Source: Chthonomonas sp. (GTDB lineage: Bacteria > Armatimonadota > Fimbriimonadia > Fimbriimonadales > Fimbriimonadaceae). Taken from it: a stretch of 64,000 nt of DNA. Positions 24,239 through 32,354 of the stretch are shown one piece after another. Made by a program: the position numbers and the translations under genes. Position 1 is the first letter of the stretch. Every line of letters starts with the position of its first letter. The notes under the pieces are model-generated. The model had not been told where the DNA came from. It made no database searches and was given only the letters and a program-made list of their open reading frames with translations. The stretch spans positions 62,001 to 126,000 of the forward strand of contig JAEURP010000011.1 of assembly GCA_016788585.1 (NCBI GenBank), given 5' to 3'.

Positions 24239-25255
24239 ATGCGCAAGGCTTGGCTCCCGTCCCTCATTCTCGCTGGTGTGATTATTGGTTGTGGAGGCAG
24301 TAGCGACGTCGAGATCGCATCGTACGACGCGGCAATTTTTGAACCTATTGCCGACTGCCGGGTGACTCGCATGGCGACTTCCGGTGGAACAGAGCATATT
24401 ATTGGTCAAGCTGGCGGTTTGGCCTTTATGGTCACCAACACGCCCCGAGCCGCCGTCGGGTTCCCCGATCAACTATCGGTCGCTGAAGATATCGTTGCAG
24501 ACGTGAACTCAGGTGGAGATATCGTTGGTTACGATTCGGGCGTTGTGCTCGACACCCCCGGGCTCAAGGGAGACTTATCGTCGTTCACCCCCAACGCCTT
24601 GGGATTTACTTTAAGTGATCAGCGGCTTCGCTATTACGCGATTTCGGATTCAGACTTGGTCGCAGCGATTCTTTTCCCTGCTTCGGGAGCTGGGACCGTC
24701 TACCGAATCGGTGCTCCGAATACCTCGTTTGTCAACTTCGAAGACCTCATTCCCTCTTACCTGTCGGGCATCAATGACGATGGCAAGATGTGTGGAACTG
24801 GAACCGTGAAAGGTCTTCCGCATGCCTTTATGACCGGGGCCGACGCAAACCTTATCGACCTTGGTGAAGGAACAGCGAGGGCAATGAATGCCGAAGGGGT
24901 TGTTGTTGGGAAGAATCAGGACTCAAAGCCCTACTACACTGACGGCGGGACTTCTTCCAATCGGATTGCACTCCCGCTTCTGCCTGGATTTACGCTAGGT
25001 GAAGCCATGGACATTAATGACAGCGGCTTGATCGTGGGGTGGCAACAAGAAACGGAGGTTTCGGACCCAGTGCCGGTCGCCTGGTACGAGAATGGAGCTC
25101 TTGTCGACTTGAGAACTCGGATCAACGTGATGCCGGCCGATGTGGGGCTTTACACGGCTGTCTCGATTTCAAATGACGGGACGATTCTGATCCAAGGTCG
25201 CCGTACAACCGGAGGCTTGACGCAACTGGGGATCATCCTTAGGCCGACGCCGTAA
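24239..25255 (+). CDS. lipoprotein with HAF-type extracellular repeats
   Basis: 338 residues. A lipoprotein signal peptide ends at VIIGCGGS (Cys about 19). The mature part carries repeating segments of the kind AMNAEGVVVGK, AMDINDSGLIVGW and INDDGKMCGTG, which resemble the HAF extracellular repeat; these usually build beta-propeller-like extracellular domains of unknown role. No catalytic residues visible. The gene follows the candidate leader and terminator, so its expression may be controlled by read-through. Confidence 0.8.
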   Translation: MRKAWLPSLILAGVIIGCGGSSDVEIASYDAAIFEPIADCRVTRMATSGGTEHIIGQAGGLAFMVTNTPRAAVGFPDQLSVAEDIVADVNSGGDIVGYDSGVVLDTPGLKGDLSSFTPNALGFTLSDQRLRYYAISDSDLVAAILFPASGAGTVYRIGAPNTSFVNFEDLIPSYLSGINDDGKMCGTGTVKGLPHAFMTGADANLIDLGEGTARAMNAEGVVVGKNQDSKPYYTDGGTSSNRIALPLLPGFTLGEAMDINDSGLIVGWQQETEVSDPVPVAWYENGALVDLRTRINVMPADVGLYTAVSISNDGTILIQGRRTTGGLTQLGIILRPTP

Positions 25256-25280
25256 GGTCAGGTTTCGCGCGAAGAGCGAG

Positions 25281-26600
25281 TTACGGAGTTGCGATATCCG
25301 CGCCGCGATTCTGGCTGACAACCATATCTGGCTCTGGATCAATATCATCCGGGACAGACTCGATAGGCAACGAATTGGCCCAGTTATCAAATTCCAACTG
25401 AGCCACTTCGCTACCAAGGAACTTCGAACTCATGCGGCGGGCGCCAGCAAAGCGATTGGCGTAATAGCCACTTAGCTCGTTGACGCGAACCCGGCCGCCG
25501 CCACTGCTGGCGTGAACAAATCGGTTATTGCCGATGTAGATTCCAACGTGGCTGATCGATCGGCCACGCGTCACGAAGAACAGGCAGTCGCCAGCTCGGA
25601 GTGCGCCCTTGGAAACCGGAGTGCCACGTGTTGCTTGCTCCCGCGACGTCCTCGGAAGGTTTACGCCGTGCTGGCGGAAAACGTACTGCACGAAACCAGA
25701 ACAATCGAAACCATTTCGACTGGTTCCTCCCCAAACATAGCGGACCCCTTGCTGAGCCAGAGCTGTTGTAATCAAGCTCTTTCCAGCCGAGCTAGACAAA
25801 CCGGTAGTCATAGCCACGCTGGTTGGAGCGGTGGCTTTCGGCTTTGCAGCGGTGGGAATCGGAGTTGTCGCCTTCGATGTGTTCTTCAGGAGATCGCCGC
25901 TGACCCAGCCGACGATGCCACCTGTGAACTTAAGGCGATACCAATCGCCCTGTCGGTCGATCACTTGACCTACATTTCCCTTATTAAGGGAAGCTATCTT
26001 TCCTGCCGACGTTGCACCCGCACTTCGCAAGGCGACACCCGTTCCATTAACTTCAGCGTTAACCGAGGTAATTCCAACTGGTAAGGCTGGCGTTGTCGCG
26101 GCAGCCTTTGCAACCGGTTTCGCCTGCGGTTTGGTGGCCGTAGCTTTGGCAACCGGCTTCAATGCCGGCTTGATCGGTGCCTTGGCGACCGGCTTTGTTG
26201 CGACTCCGGCCTTGTGAACACGTAGCTTTGCCCCAAGGCGGAGGGGACTGAGCGTCACACCTGGGTTCAATGCCTGTAACTGAGCGACCGATAGGCCGTA
26301 CTTACGCGAAACCGACCAATCTGACTCGCCGGCTACAACGATATGGGTGGCGTTTGCCTTGGGAGCGGAAACAGGCTTCGCCTTTGAAACTGGTTTGGGT
26401 TTGCCGGGAATATTGAGGCTCTTACCAATCTGGAGCTTTCTCCAATCGATCCCGGAATTAGCTTGATGAAGCTGGCTTACAGAGATTCCGTACTTCTGGG
26501 CGATGCTGTGATCGTTATCCCCAGGTTTCACTTTGTGCGTATTTGCGAATGCGGCGCTTACTAAAAGTAGCAAGCAGGCCCATAAGGTGGTCTTTCTCAA
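25281..26600 (-). CDS. secreted LysM / SH3 / NlpC-P60 cell-wall hydrolase (TTG start)
   Basis: 439 residues from TTG at 26600, which has AGGAGGAG ten bases upstream and gives a signal peptide (LRKTTLWACLLLLVSAAFA); longer starts add implausible Arg/Ser-rich residues. Two LysM domains (about 25-70 and 85-130; KYGISVSQLHQANSG and KYGLSVAQLQALNPG) bind peptidoglycan, followed by a Lys/Pro/Ala linker, an SH3b domain (about 180-240, WYRLKFTGGIVGWVSGDLL) and an NlpC/P60 domain (about 285-390) with the catalytic Cys in FDCSGFVQYV, His in SHVGIYIG and a further His in FVHASS. Family enzymes cut gamma-D-Glu-diaminopimelate bonds. Convergent with the HAF lipoprotein. Confidence 0.93.
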   Translation of the reverse strand: MRKTTLWACLLLLVSAAFANTHKVKPGDNDHSIAQKYGISVSQLHQANSGIDWRKLQIGKSLNIPGKPKPVSKAKPVSAPKANATHIVVAGESDWSVSRKYGLSVAQLQALNPGVTLSPLRLGAKLRVHKAGVATKPVAKAPIKPALKPVAKATATKPQAKPVAKAAATTPALPVGITSVNAEVNGTGVALRSAGATSAGKIASLNKGNVGQVIDRQGDWYRLKFTGGIVGWVSGDLLKNTSKATTPIPTAAKPKATAPTSVAMTTGLSSSAGKSLITTALAQQGVRYVWGGTSRNGFDCSGFVQYVFRQHGVNLPRTSREQATRGTPVSKGALRAGDCLFFVTRGRSISHVGIYIGNNRFVHASSGGGRVRVNELSGYYANRFAGARRMSSKFLGSEVAQLEFDNWANSLPIESVPDDIDPEPDMVVSQNRGADIATP

Positions 26601-26734
26601 ATCTATAGTTCTCCTCCTCTGGCGCCTGGAAAGTAATACGGGTCCCCTGAAGGACCCTTTTCCTGACCCTCTGAAGATACCCGCTAAGCTCCGGAATGTC
26701 AACCGTTCCCGGCGGGTACCCTCTGCCAACCACC

Positions 26735-27592
26735 ATGCTGAGTGTTCTGATCGTGAACTGGAACAGCCGAGAAGAACTCCGTAATTGCTTACATTCCCTT
26801 CGCCAGTTCCCACCCTCTCAAAAACACGAGGTCATCGTGGTGGACAATCAATCTACGGACGACTCAGCAGATTTAGTTGCCTCAACATTCCCCGAGGTTC
26901 GGCTCATTCGTGCTGATTCGAACCTGGGCTATGCTAAAGGAAATAACCTTGCATTCACCCATGCGAGCGGTGACCTGCTACTCACTCTCAACCCCGATAC
27001 CGTCATTCGTGACGGTGCCTTAGACCTGGCAATTCAAGAGCTTTTGGCACATGAGGACGCAGGGGCGCTCGGCGCGAAGTTGGTGGGGGTTGATGGCAAG
27101 ACGCAAGCGAGCGTCCGCGGATTTCCGACTGTCCTAGGGATTATCGGTAATCTTTTGGGGATCGACCACCTGATGCCTAGGACCCCCTTTGGTTCCTACC
27201 GCTTGCCCACCTTCAATTACGATGTCAGCCAGTGGGCCCCCCAACCGATGGGCACATTTCTCCTCTTTAGACGCGAAGCACTTTCGGAGGTCGGATCTGC
27301 TTCCGCGCCATTTGACTCTGCATTCCCCATCTTCTTCAACGAAGTCGACCTGCTTAAGCGCCTCTATGACAAAGGTTTGAAATGCTGGTATTCGGCTGAT
27401 GTCATCGTCGAGCACCTCGGTGGCGTAAGTACACGCCAGGTTCGCAAGTCGATGATTTGGGAATCGCACCGGTCGCTGATGCGCTATCTGAAGAAGCACC
27501 GTCCCTCGCCGCTATTGCCACTCTTCGGAGTATTCGTCTCGCTCGGAGCGTTGTTCCGGGCAAGGGGCTTCAGCCATGGATTTCGACCTTAG
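26735..27592 (+). CDS. GT2-family glycosyltransferase
   Basis: 285 residues from the ATG at 26735, giving the usual MLSVLIVNWNSREEL start; an ATG at 26696 would add 13 residues. GT-A fold with VIVVDNQSTDDSADL (nucleotide-sugar binding), SNLGYAKGNNLAF, LLTLNPDTV as the metal motif and FPIFFNEVDLLKRL towards the C-terminus. It resembles rhamnosyl/galactofuranosyl-transferase-like enzymes of surface polysaccharide clusters. The stop overlaps the next GT2 gene by 17 bp; no membrane helix is obvious. Confidence 0.92.
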   Translation: MLSVLIVNWNSREELRNCLHSLRQFPPSQKHEVIVVDNQSTDDSADLVASTFPEVRLIRADSNLGYAKGNNLAFTHASGDLLLTLNPDTVIRDGALDLAIQELLAHEDAGALGAKLVGVDGKTQASVRGFPTVLGIIGNLLGIDHLMPRTPFGSYRLPTFNYDVSQWAPQPMGTFLLFRREALSEVGSASAPFDSAFPIFFNEVDLLKRLYDKGLKCWYSADVIVEHLGGVSTRQVRKSMIWESHRSLMRYLKKHRPSPLLPLFGVFVSLGALFRARGFSHGFRP

Positions 27593-28472
27593 CGTTTGCA
27601 TTTGTAGCTGGAACACGCGTGACGATCTCCAGCGGTGCCTTAGCGCCTTGGAGGACGCAAGGCAAGAAGCGAACTTTGAGGTAATCGTCGTCGAAAACAA
27701 CTCAGAGGACGGGAGTGGCCAAATGGTCCTTGATGAGTTCAAATGGGTGAGACTATTGCAACAGTATCAGAACCTTGGCTTCACCGGTGGAAACAACCTT
27801 GCCATCGCGCAGCGACGCGGTAGCCACGTTTTGCTATTGAATTCCGATGCTTTTGTTCATGGAGGAGCGATCCAATCTCTCATGCGGCACTTGCAGGCCG
27901 ATACCACGATTGGAGTCTTCGGACCGAAGCTCCTGAACGAAGACGCCTCGTTACAGTACTCCTGTCGTCGGTTCCCTAATCCAATTGCCGCTCTATTCCG
28001 AAATACCTTCCTCGGGCGTTGGTTCCCAGAAAATCGATTCACTCGAGACTACTTGATGAGCGATTGGGATCACGCAAGTGAACGAGACGTGGATTGGGTG
28101 AGTGGGGCCGCGCTCCTCATTCGAGAGGAGGCGCTTGGCAAGGTTGGCGGGCTCGACCCAGACTTTTTTATGTTTTGCGAAGACATGGACCTGTGTTGGC
28201 GGGTTCATGAGGCGGGATTTCGCGTCCGCTATGTTCCGGATGCCGTCGTGACCCACAAGATTGGGAGTAGCACGAGCAAGGCCCCAAACCGAATGATCTT
28301 TCGGTTTCATCGCTCGATGCTGCTCTTCTTCAAGAAGCATCTGCTTCGTCCCTTACATCCCCTTCTTCGGCCACTGGCCTATGTACTGGCGGCGACCGGA
28401 TTGGCTGCTCGTGCGTCCCTGTTCTTGGTGAAGAACCAATACGACCGACTGAAACGGAGGCTACGGCGTTGA
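27576..28472 (+). CDS. GT2-family glycosyltransferase
   Basis: 298 residues. A paralogue of the gene before it: VCICSWNTRDDL, VIVVENNSEDGSGQM, YQNLGFTGGNNLAI, LLLNSDAFV and the PDFFMFCEDMDLCWRVHEAGF acceptor region. A C-terminal hydrophobic patch (about 255-285) could associate with the membrane. It shares a 4 bp TTGA overlap with the O-antigen-ligase-like gene, so the three genes are a unit for a surface polysaccharide. Confidence 0.92.
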   Translation: MDFDLSVCICSWNTRDDLQRCLSALEDARQEANFEVIVVENNSEDGSGQMVLDEFKWVRLLQQYQNLGFTGGNNLAIAQRRGSHVLLLNSDAFVHGGAIQSLMRHLQADTTIGVFGPKLLNEDASLQYSCRRFPNPIAALFRNTFLGRWFPENRFTRDYLMSDWDHASERDVDWVSGAALLIREEALGKVGGLDPDFFMFCEDMDLCWRVHEAGFRVRYVPDAVVTHKIGSSTSKAPNRMIFRFHRSMLLFFKKHLLRPLHPLLRPLAYVLAATGLAARASLFLVKNQYDRLKRRLRR

Positions 28473-30541
28473 AGCAGGCTCCGCTTACCTTGCTCGTAGT
28501 GGGGGCCTTTCTTGCCCCAGTTCTCGGAGGCCAAGTGTTTATTGGAGAACAAGCGCTCGACGGTGGCTTCTTCAATTCGCTTCGCACTGCCGCACTTCCC
28601 TTGACTGCACACGCGATTCTCGGCGTCCTGGTCTTAGCCGCATTTGGTATTCAGGTTGGAATTCGGAAAGTGATTCCACTGCCCAATCCTGCGATCACGA
28701 TTTCCTTGGTTTCGGTGATTTGTGCCTTTGGCATGGCGTGCGCGATTTCATCGTTCAAATGGCTTAGTTGGACACAGTGGCTCGAGTGGATTACCTATGC
28801 ATTCGCACTGCTTGCCACTGTTTCGATTGTTGGTCGAGACCGTGGGCCCAGGGTCGTGCTCTGGGCCCTAGTCGCCGGATGCGCAATCACCTCCCTCATT
28901 GGCATTCAAGAATATGCTTCTATGCGCTCCACGGATCCCTCGTGGCGAATCTTTGCGCATTGGATCAATCCAAATGCCCTCGCGGGAATGCTCTTGATCG
29001 GGGTCGTTCTCGCATTGGGTCTTGCTGTTTCCGAAGAAGATCGGTTGCATAAGCTGATCGCGGGATTCGCAGCGATCGCAATTGGCTTTGCTATCTTGCT
29101 GACCCAATCTAAGGGTGGCTTCTTGGGTGTGGGCGTTGGGCTTGTCAGCTTGGCTGTCCTTCAGTTTTGGTTTGGAGCCCGAAAGCAGTTGCTCGCTCTT
29201 TTGGTCCCTCTACTTGTGGTTACTCTGCTTGCTGCCGCATTGCGCTCAAATTCAACAACCGGCGCCGGCTTGGCAAGGGTTGAAGCGGCGGGCGGCACTG
29301 CTGAACAATCGGCGGGATTTAGGCAGTTGCTTTGGAAAGGTGCCGTCGAGATGGTCAAGGAAAACCCATTCGGCTACGGGCTCGGCACTTTCCGTTACGA
29401 GTCAGCGAGGCCAGGCTTAACTCCCCAGACGCAATTTGCCCACCAGGGTTGGCTACAGATCGCAGCAGAAACCGGAGTAGTGGGGTTTGCCGCGTGGCTC
29501 GCGCTCGCCGTAGCATGGTTCGCGACCGTTTTGCGGGGGGCTCGTAGGGCACCGAAGGACCGCTCTGTCCGACTGGGGGCCGTCATTGCGGCGGTGATTG
29601 CCTGCGCTACTCACAACATGGTCGACAGCGACTGGCAGCACTTTGGTATTGGTTTCGCGTTCTTCTTGCTCCTTGGGATTGGCACCCAACTCGCTGCTGA
29701 TGGCTCTTTGCCTGAACTCTTGCCAAGGCCAGCGCGCATCACAGCCTTATTGTTGCCCAGCGTGATCGCGCTTGCCCTCATTCACTCGGGCACGGTCGAG
29801 ATTCTCAAGGCGACGGCCTCTGCCATGCTGAGGACAAATTACCCCAAAGCAGGCGAAATTCTGAACACTGCCAAGAGCCTTGCTCCCGGTGATGGTGAGG
29901 TTTACTGGCTCCTGTCTTACACGACTCCAAATGAGCCTAAGACAACATGGGCGAACATCGAGTTAGCAGCGCAGCGTCAGCCAACGACCAGCAACTTGCG
30001 AATGGTTGCGATGACCAGACGAATCCAGGGCGATAAAGTTGGAGCTCAACGCGCCCTCACAGAAGCGCTCCAGCGAGACCCGAACAACTTGCCGACCCTC
30101 GCCATGCTCACCCGTTGGGCCAGTGAAGACGGCGATGCAGACGGAGTTAGGAAATGGGCTAGTCGCGCGATTGGGGTCAAAAGCACGTCCTACTACCTCG
30201 TCCGAGCCCTGCCGCAGGTCATTCCAACGGAGATCGCCGAATGCGAACTGGTTCTCGCAAAGCATGCTGGCCAGGACGAAGCCGACGACCTACGACTAGA
30301 CGCGTTGCGCATTTATGCTGAATATGCGCGGATCACTGTTCCGCTCATTAAGGCGCATTGGCAGGCAGGGGCCGGAGCTTATGCAGGCGAACTTCCTACT
30401 GAGGCTACTTTCAAGTTGGCGGCTGCGGAAACAGTGGCCAAGGAGATGCTCCTGCGCTATCAGCGCGAAGGGCGACCAACCGAGGAGTTGGCTGAACTTA
30501 CCAAGGTCTTGGCGCCGCCAGATTTTGGCCCGTTAAGGTAA
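28469..30541 (+). CDS. O-antigen ligase/polymerase-like membrane protein with TPR tail
   Basis: 690 residues from a TTG at 28469 that overlaps the preceding stop as TTGA and has ACGGAGG upstream. About ten to twelve hydrophobic segments fill residues 1-440, with a large central periplasmic loop (about 255-330) holding GTFRYESARPGL and QFAHQGWLQIAAETGVVGF, the Wzy/WaaL-type signature region. The C-terminal part (about 440-690) is soluble and helical with TPR-like repeats. Such proteins ligate or polymerise O-antigen in the outer leaflet of the inner membrane. The last 82 bp overlap the mrdA gene on the opposite strand. Confidence 0.85.
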   Translation: MKQAPLTLLVVGAFLAPVLGGQVFIGEQALDGGFFNSLRTAALPLTAHAILGVLVLAAFGIQVGIRKVIPLPNPAITISLVSVICAFGMACAISSFKWLSWTQWLEWITYAFALLATVSIVGRDRGPRVVLWALVAGCAITSLIGIQEYASMRSTDPSWRIFAHWINPNALAGMLLIGVVLALGLAVSEEDRLHKLIAGFAAIAIGFAILLTQSKGGFLGVGVGLVSLAVLQFWFGARKQLLALLVPLLVVTLLAAALRSNSTTGAGLARVEAAGGTAEQSAGFRQLLWKGAVEMVKENPFGYGLGTFRYESARPGLTPQTQFAHQGWLQIAAETGVVGFAAWLALAVAWFATVLRGARRAPKDRSVRLGAVIAAVIACATHNMVDSDWQHFGIGFAFFLLLGIGTQLAADGSLPELLPRPARITALLLPSVIALALIHSGTVEILKATASAMLRTNYPKAGEILNTAKSLAPGDGEVYWLLSYTTPNEPKTTWANIELAAQRQPTTSNLRMVAMTRRIQGDKVGAQRALTEALQRDPNNLPTLAMLTRWASEDGDADGVRKWASRAIGVKSTSYYLVRALPQVIPTEIAECELVLAKHAGQDEADDLRLDALRIYAEYARITVPLIKAHWQAGAGAYAGELPTEATFKLAAAETVAKEMLLRYQREGRPTEELAELTKVLAPPDFGPLR

Positions 30542-32352
30542 CGCTCAACAACTTTGGCGGCGATCGGAGCGGCTACTGTGCCTCCGTGACCTGCATTCTC
30601 GGCGATGACCGCGATGGCAATCTTTGGGTTGTCAAGCGGAGCCATTCCAACGAAGACGGAGTCCGTCCTTCCCTTTCGGGGGTTTTCCGCGCTACCAGTC
30701 TTTCCTCCCCAAATCAAATTTGGGATCTTTGCAGACTGAGCCGTACCGGTTTGGATAACGCTTGCCATCGCGCCTCTAAGCAGGGACCAGTAATGCGGAT
30801 CAACGTCGATTGTTGACCCAATCACCGGCTGCACTTTTGAGACTTTACCGCTGAGATCTACGGATTGATTCACAAAGTGTGGCCTTACAAAGGTACCGCT
30901 ATTTGCCACTGTTGAAACCATCACGGCCATCTGAAGCGGTGTCAATAGGTTTGCACCCTGACCGAGGGCCATGTGGGCAGTGTCGGCGAGATGCCATTCG
31001 CGCTCGTACTTTTGAGCGGCGATCCTTCGCTGACGTTCTTTTTCAGAGTACTTCTTGGTGATTGCTAACTGGCTCAAATTGTAATCGGCAATCCGTTGCT
31101 TCCACTCAGGATTCGGGACCACTCCGCTTGATTCCGAGCGCATATCGATCCCCGTCTTTTGACCCAAGCCAAGCGCCCTAGCTGCCTTTTCGATCGCCCG
31201 ATTTCCAACCTCGACACCGAGGGCCATGAAGTAGGTGTTACATGACTTTTCGAAGGCCCGTTGAAATGAAATGGCGCCATGATGACCCAAGCACTTGGTC
31301 TTTGTTGGCACATACATTCCGCCGCAATAGAAGGTCTTGTTGGGATTAAACTTCCCTGACATCGCGGCCGCTAACGAAACTACGATTTTGTACGTGGATC
31401 CCGGCGCATAGCCCGTTTGGATGGTCCGATTGAGAATTGGCTGGCGTGGGTCGTTGAGCAAGGCATTGTACGCCTGTGGGGTCATGCCCTTCAGCCAAAT
31501 GTTCGCGTCGTAAGTAGGTTTGCTAACAAAACAAAGAACCAAGCCGGTGGAAGGCTCTATTGCCACGATCGAGCCTGTCCGCTCGCCCAGTAACTCGTAG
31601 GCATATTTCTGCAGTTCAATATCCAGTCCCAAGACGAGCTTTGCCCCTGGTTTGGGAGAAATCATTTCCAGGGTCCGTAGCGGCTTGTTGCGGCTATCGA
31701 TGGTCATCGCCTCTACACCGGCTTGACCACTTAGTGCGAAATCGTGCGAGTATTCCAGTCCGGTCTTGCCCACGTATTCTGGTGTCCGCAATCCTTGCTT
31801 GCTGTATCGTTCAACATCCTGGTCATCCGCGGCGCGAACATATCCAAGCACATGAGTCATCATTTTCGGCTCGACATAGCTACGCGTCGGTTGGGTGATG
31901 ACCGCGACCCCCTCTAGAGAAAGGTCTTCCACCAACGCCGTTGCCTGCTTGCTCGTCGCGCCTTCGAAGATCGGGGTGGGCAAGCTCGGCCGCCAGATGC
32001 CTTCGCGAAGCTTCTTGTCCAATTGCGCGAACGGAACTCCCAAAACTTGGGCTACTCGCTTCATGACTTCGGGCTTCTTCTGCAGGATTTGCGGCACGCC
32101 AGTGACCACGTACTGCGACTTCACAGCCGCAATGGGGCGTCCCTTGCGGTCTACGATCAGGCCCCGAGGAGCCGTCAACAAGACCCGGCTCGACCGGCTT
32201 CGCTCCGCCCGAAGCTTGAGTTCCTCCGATTGCACCACCTGCAGTTCCCAAAGACGAACTAGGAAAACGACTAATGCTAAGCCAACTACAAGTGGGAACA
32301 GCAGTGAGCGAAGATCAAGGCGCAAGCCTCGTTCTTGATGAATAACAGACAT
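30460..32352 (-). CDS. mrdA: penicillin-binding protein 2 (peptidoglycan transpeptidase)
   Basis: 630 residues. PBP2 (class B) cross-links peptidoglycan in elongation. One N-terminal membrane helix (about 17-38), a dimerisation domain (LTAPRGLIVDRKGRPIA), then the transpeptidase domain with SxxK at Ser319 (APGSTYKIV), SxN at Ser370 (KSCNTYF) and KTG at Lys551 (GGKTGSAEN). The C-terminal 20 residues (KTLVSSANSSVGRPSR) extend beyond the normal end and overlap the O-antigen-ligase-like gene tail on plus by 82 bp. The gene is second after PBP1A at 2 bp spacing, probably the end of the sigma-factor unit. Confidence 0.94.
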   Translation of the reverse strand: MSVIHQERGLRLDLRSLLFPLVVGLALVVFLVRLWELQVVQSEELKLRAERSRSSRVLLTAPRGLIVDRKGRPIAAVKSQYVVTGVPQILQKKPEVMKRVAQVLGVPFAQLDKKLREGIWRPSLPTPIFEGATSKQATALVEDLSLEGVAVITQPTRSYVEPKMMTHVLGYVRAADDQDVERYSKQGLRTPEYVGKTGLEYSHDFALSGQAGVEAMTIDSRNKPLRTLEMISPKPGAKLVLGLDIELQKYAYELLGERTGSIVAIEPSTGLVLCFVSKPTYDANIWLKGMTPQAYNALLNDPRQPILNRTIQTGYAPGSTYKIVVSLAAAMSGKFNPNKTFYCGGMYVPTKTKCLGHHGAISFQRAFEKSCNTYFMALGVEVGNRAIEKAARALGLGQKTGIDMRSESSGVVPNPEWKQRIADYNLSQLAITKKYSEKERQRRIAAQKYEREWHLADTAHMALGQGANLLTPLQMAVMVSTVANSGTFVRPHFVNQSVDLSGKVSKVQPVIGSTIDVDPHYWSLLRGAMASVIQTGTAQSAKIPNLIWGGKTGSAENPRKGRTDSVFVGMAPLDNPKIAIAVIAENAGHGGTVAAPIAAKVVERYLNGPKSGGAKTLVSSANSSVGRPSR

Positions 32353-32354
32353 GG

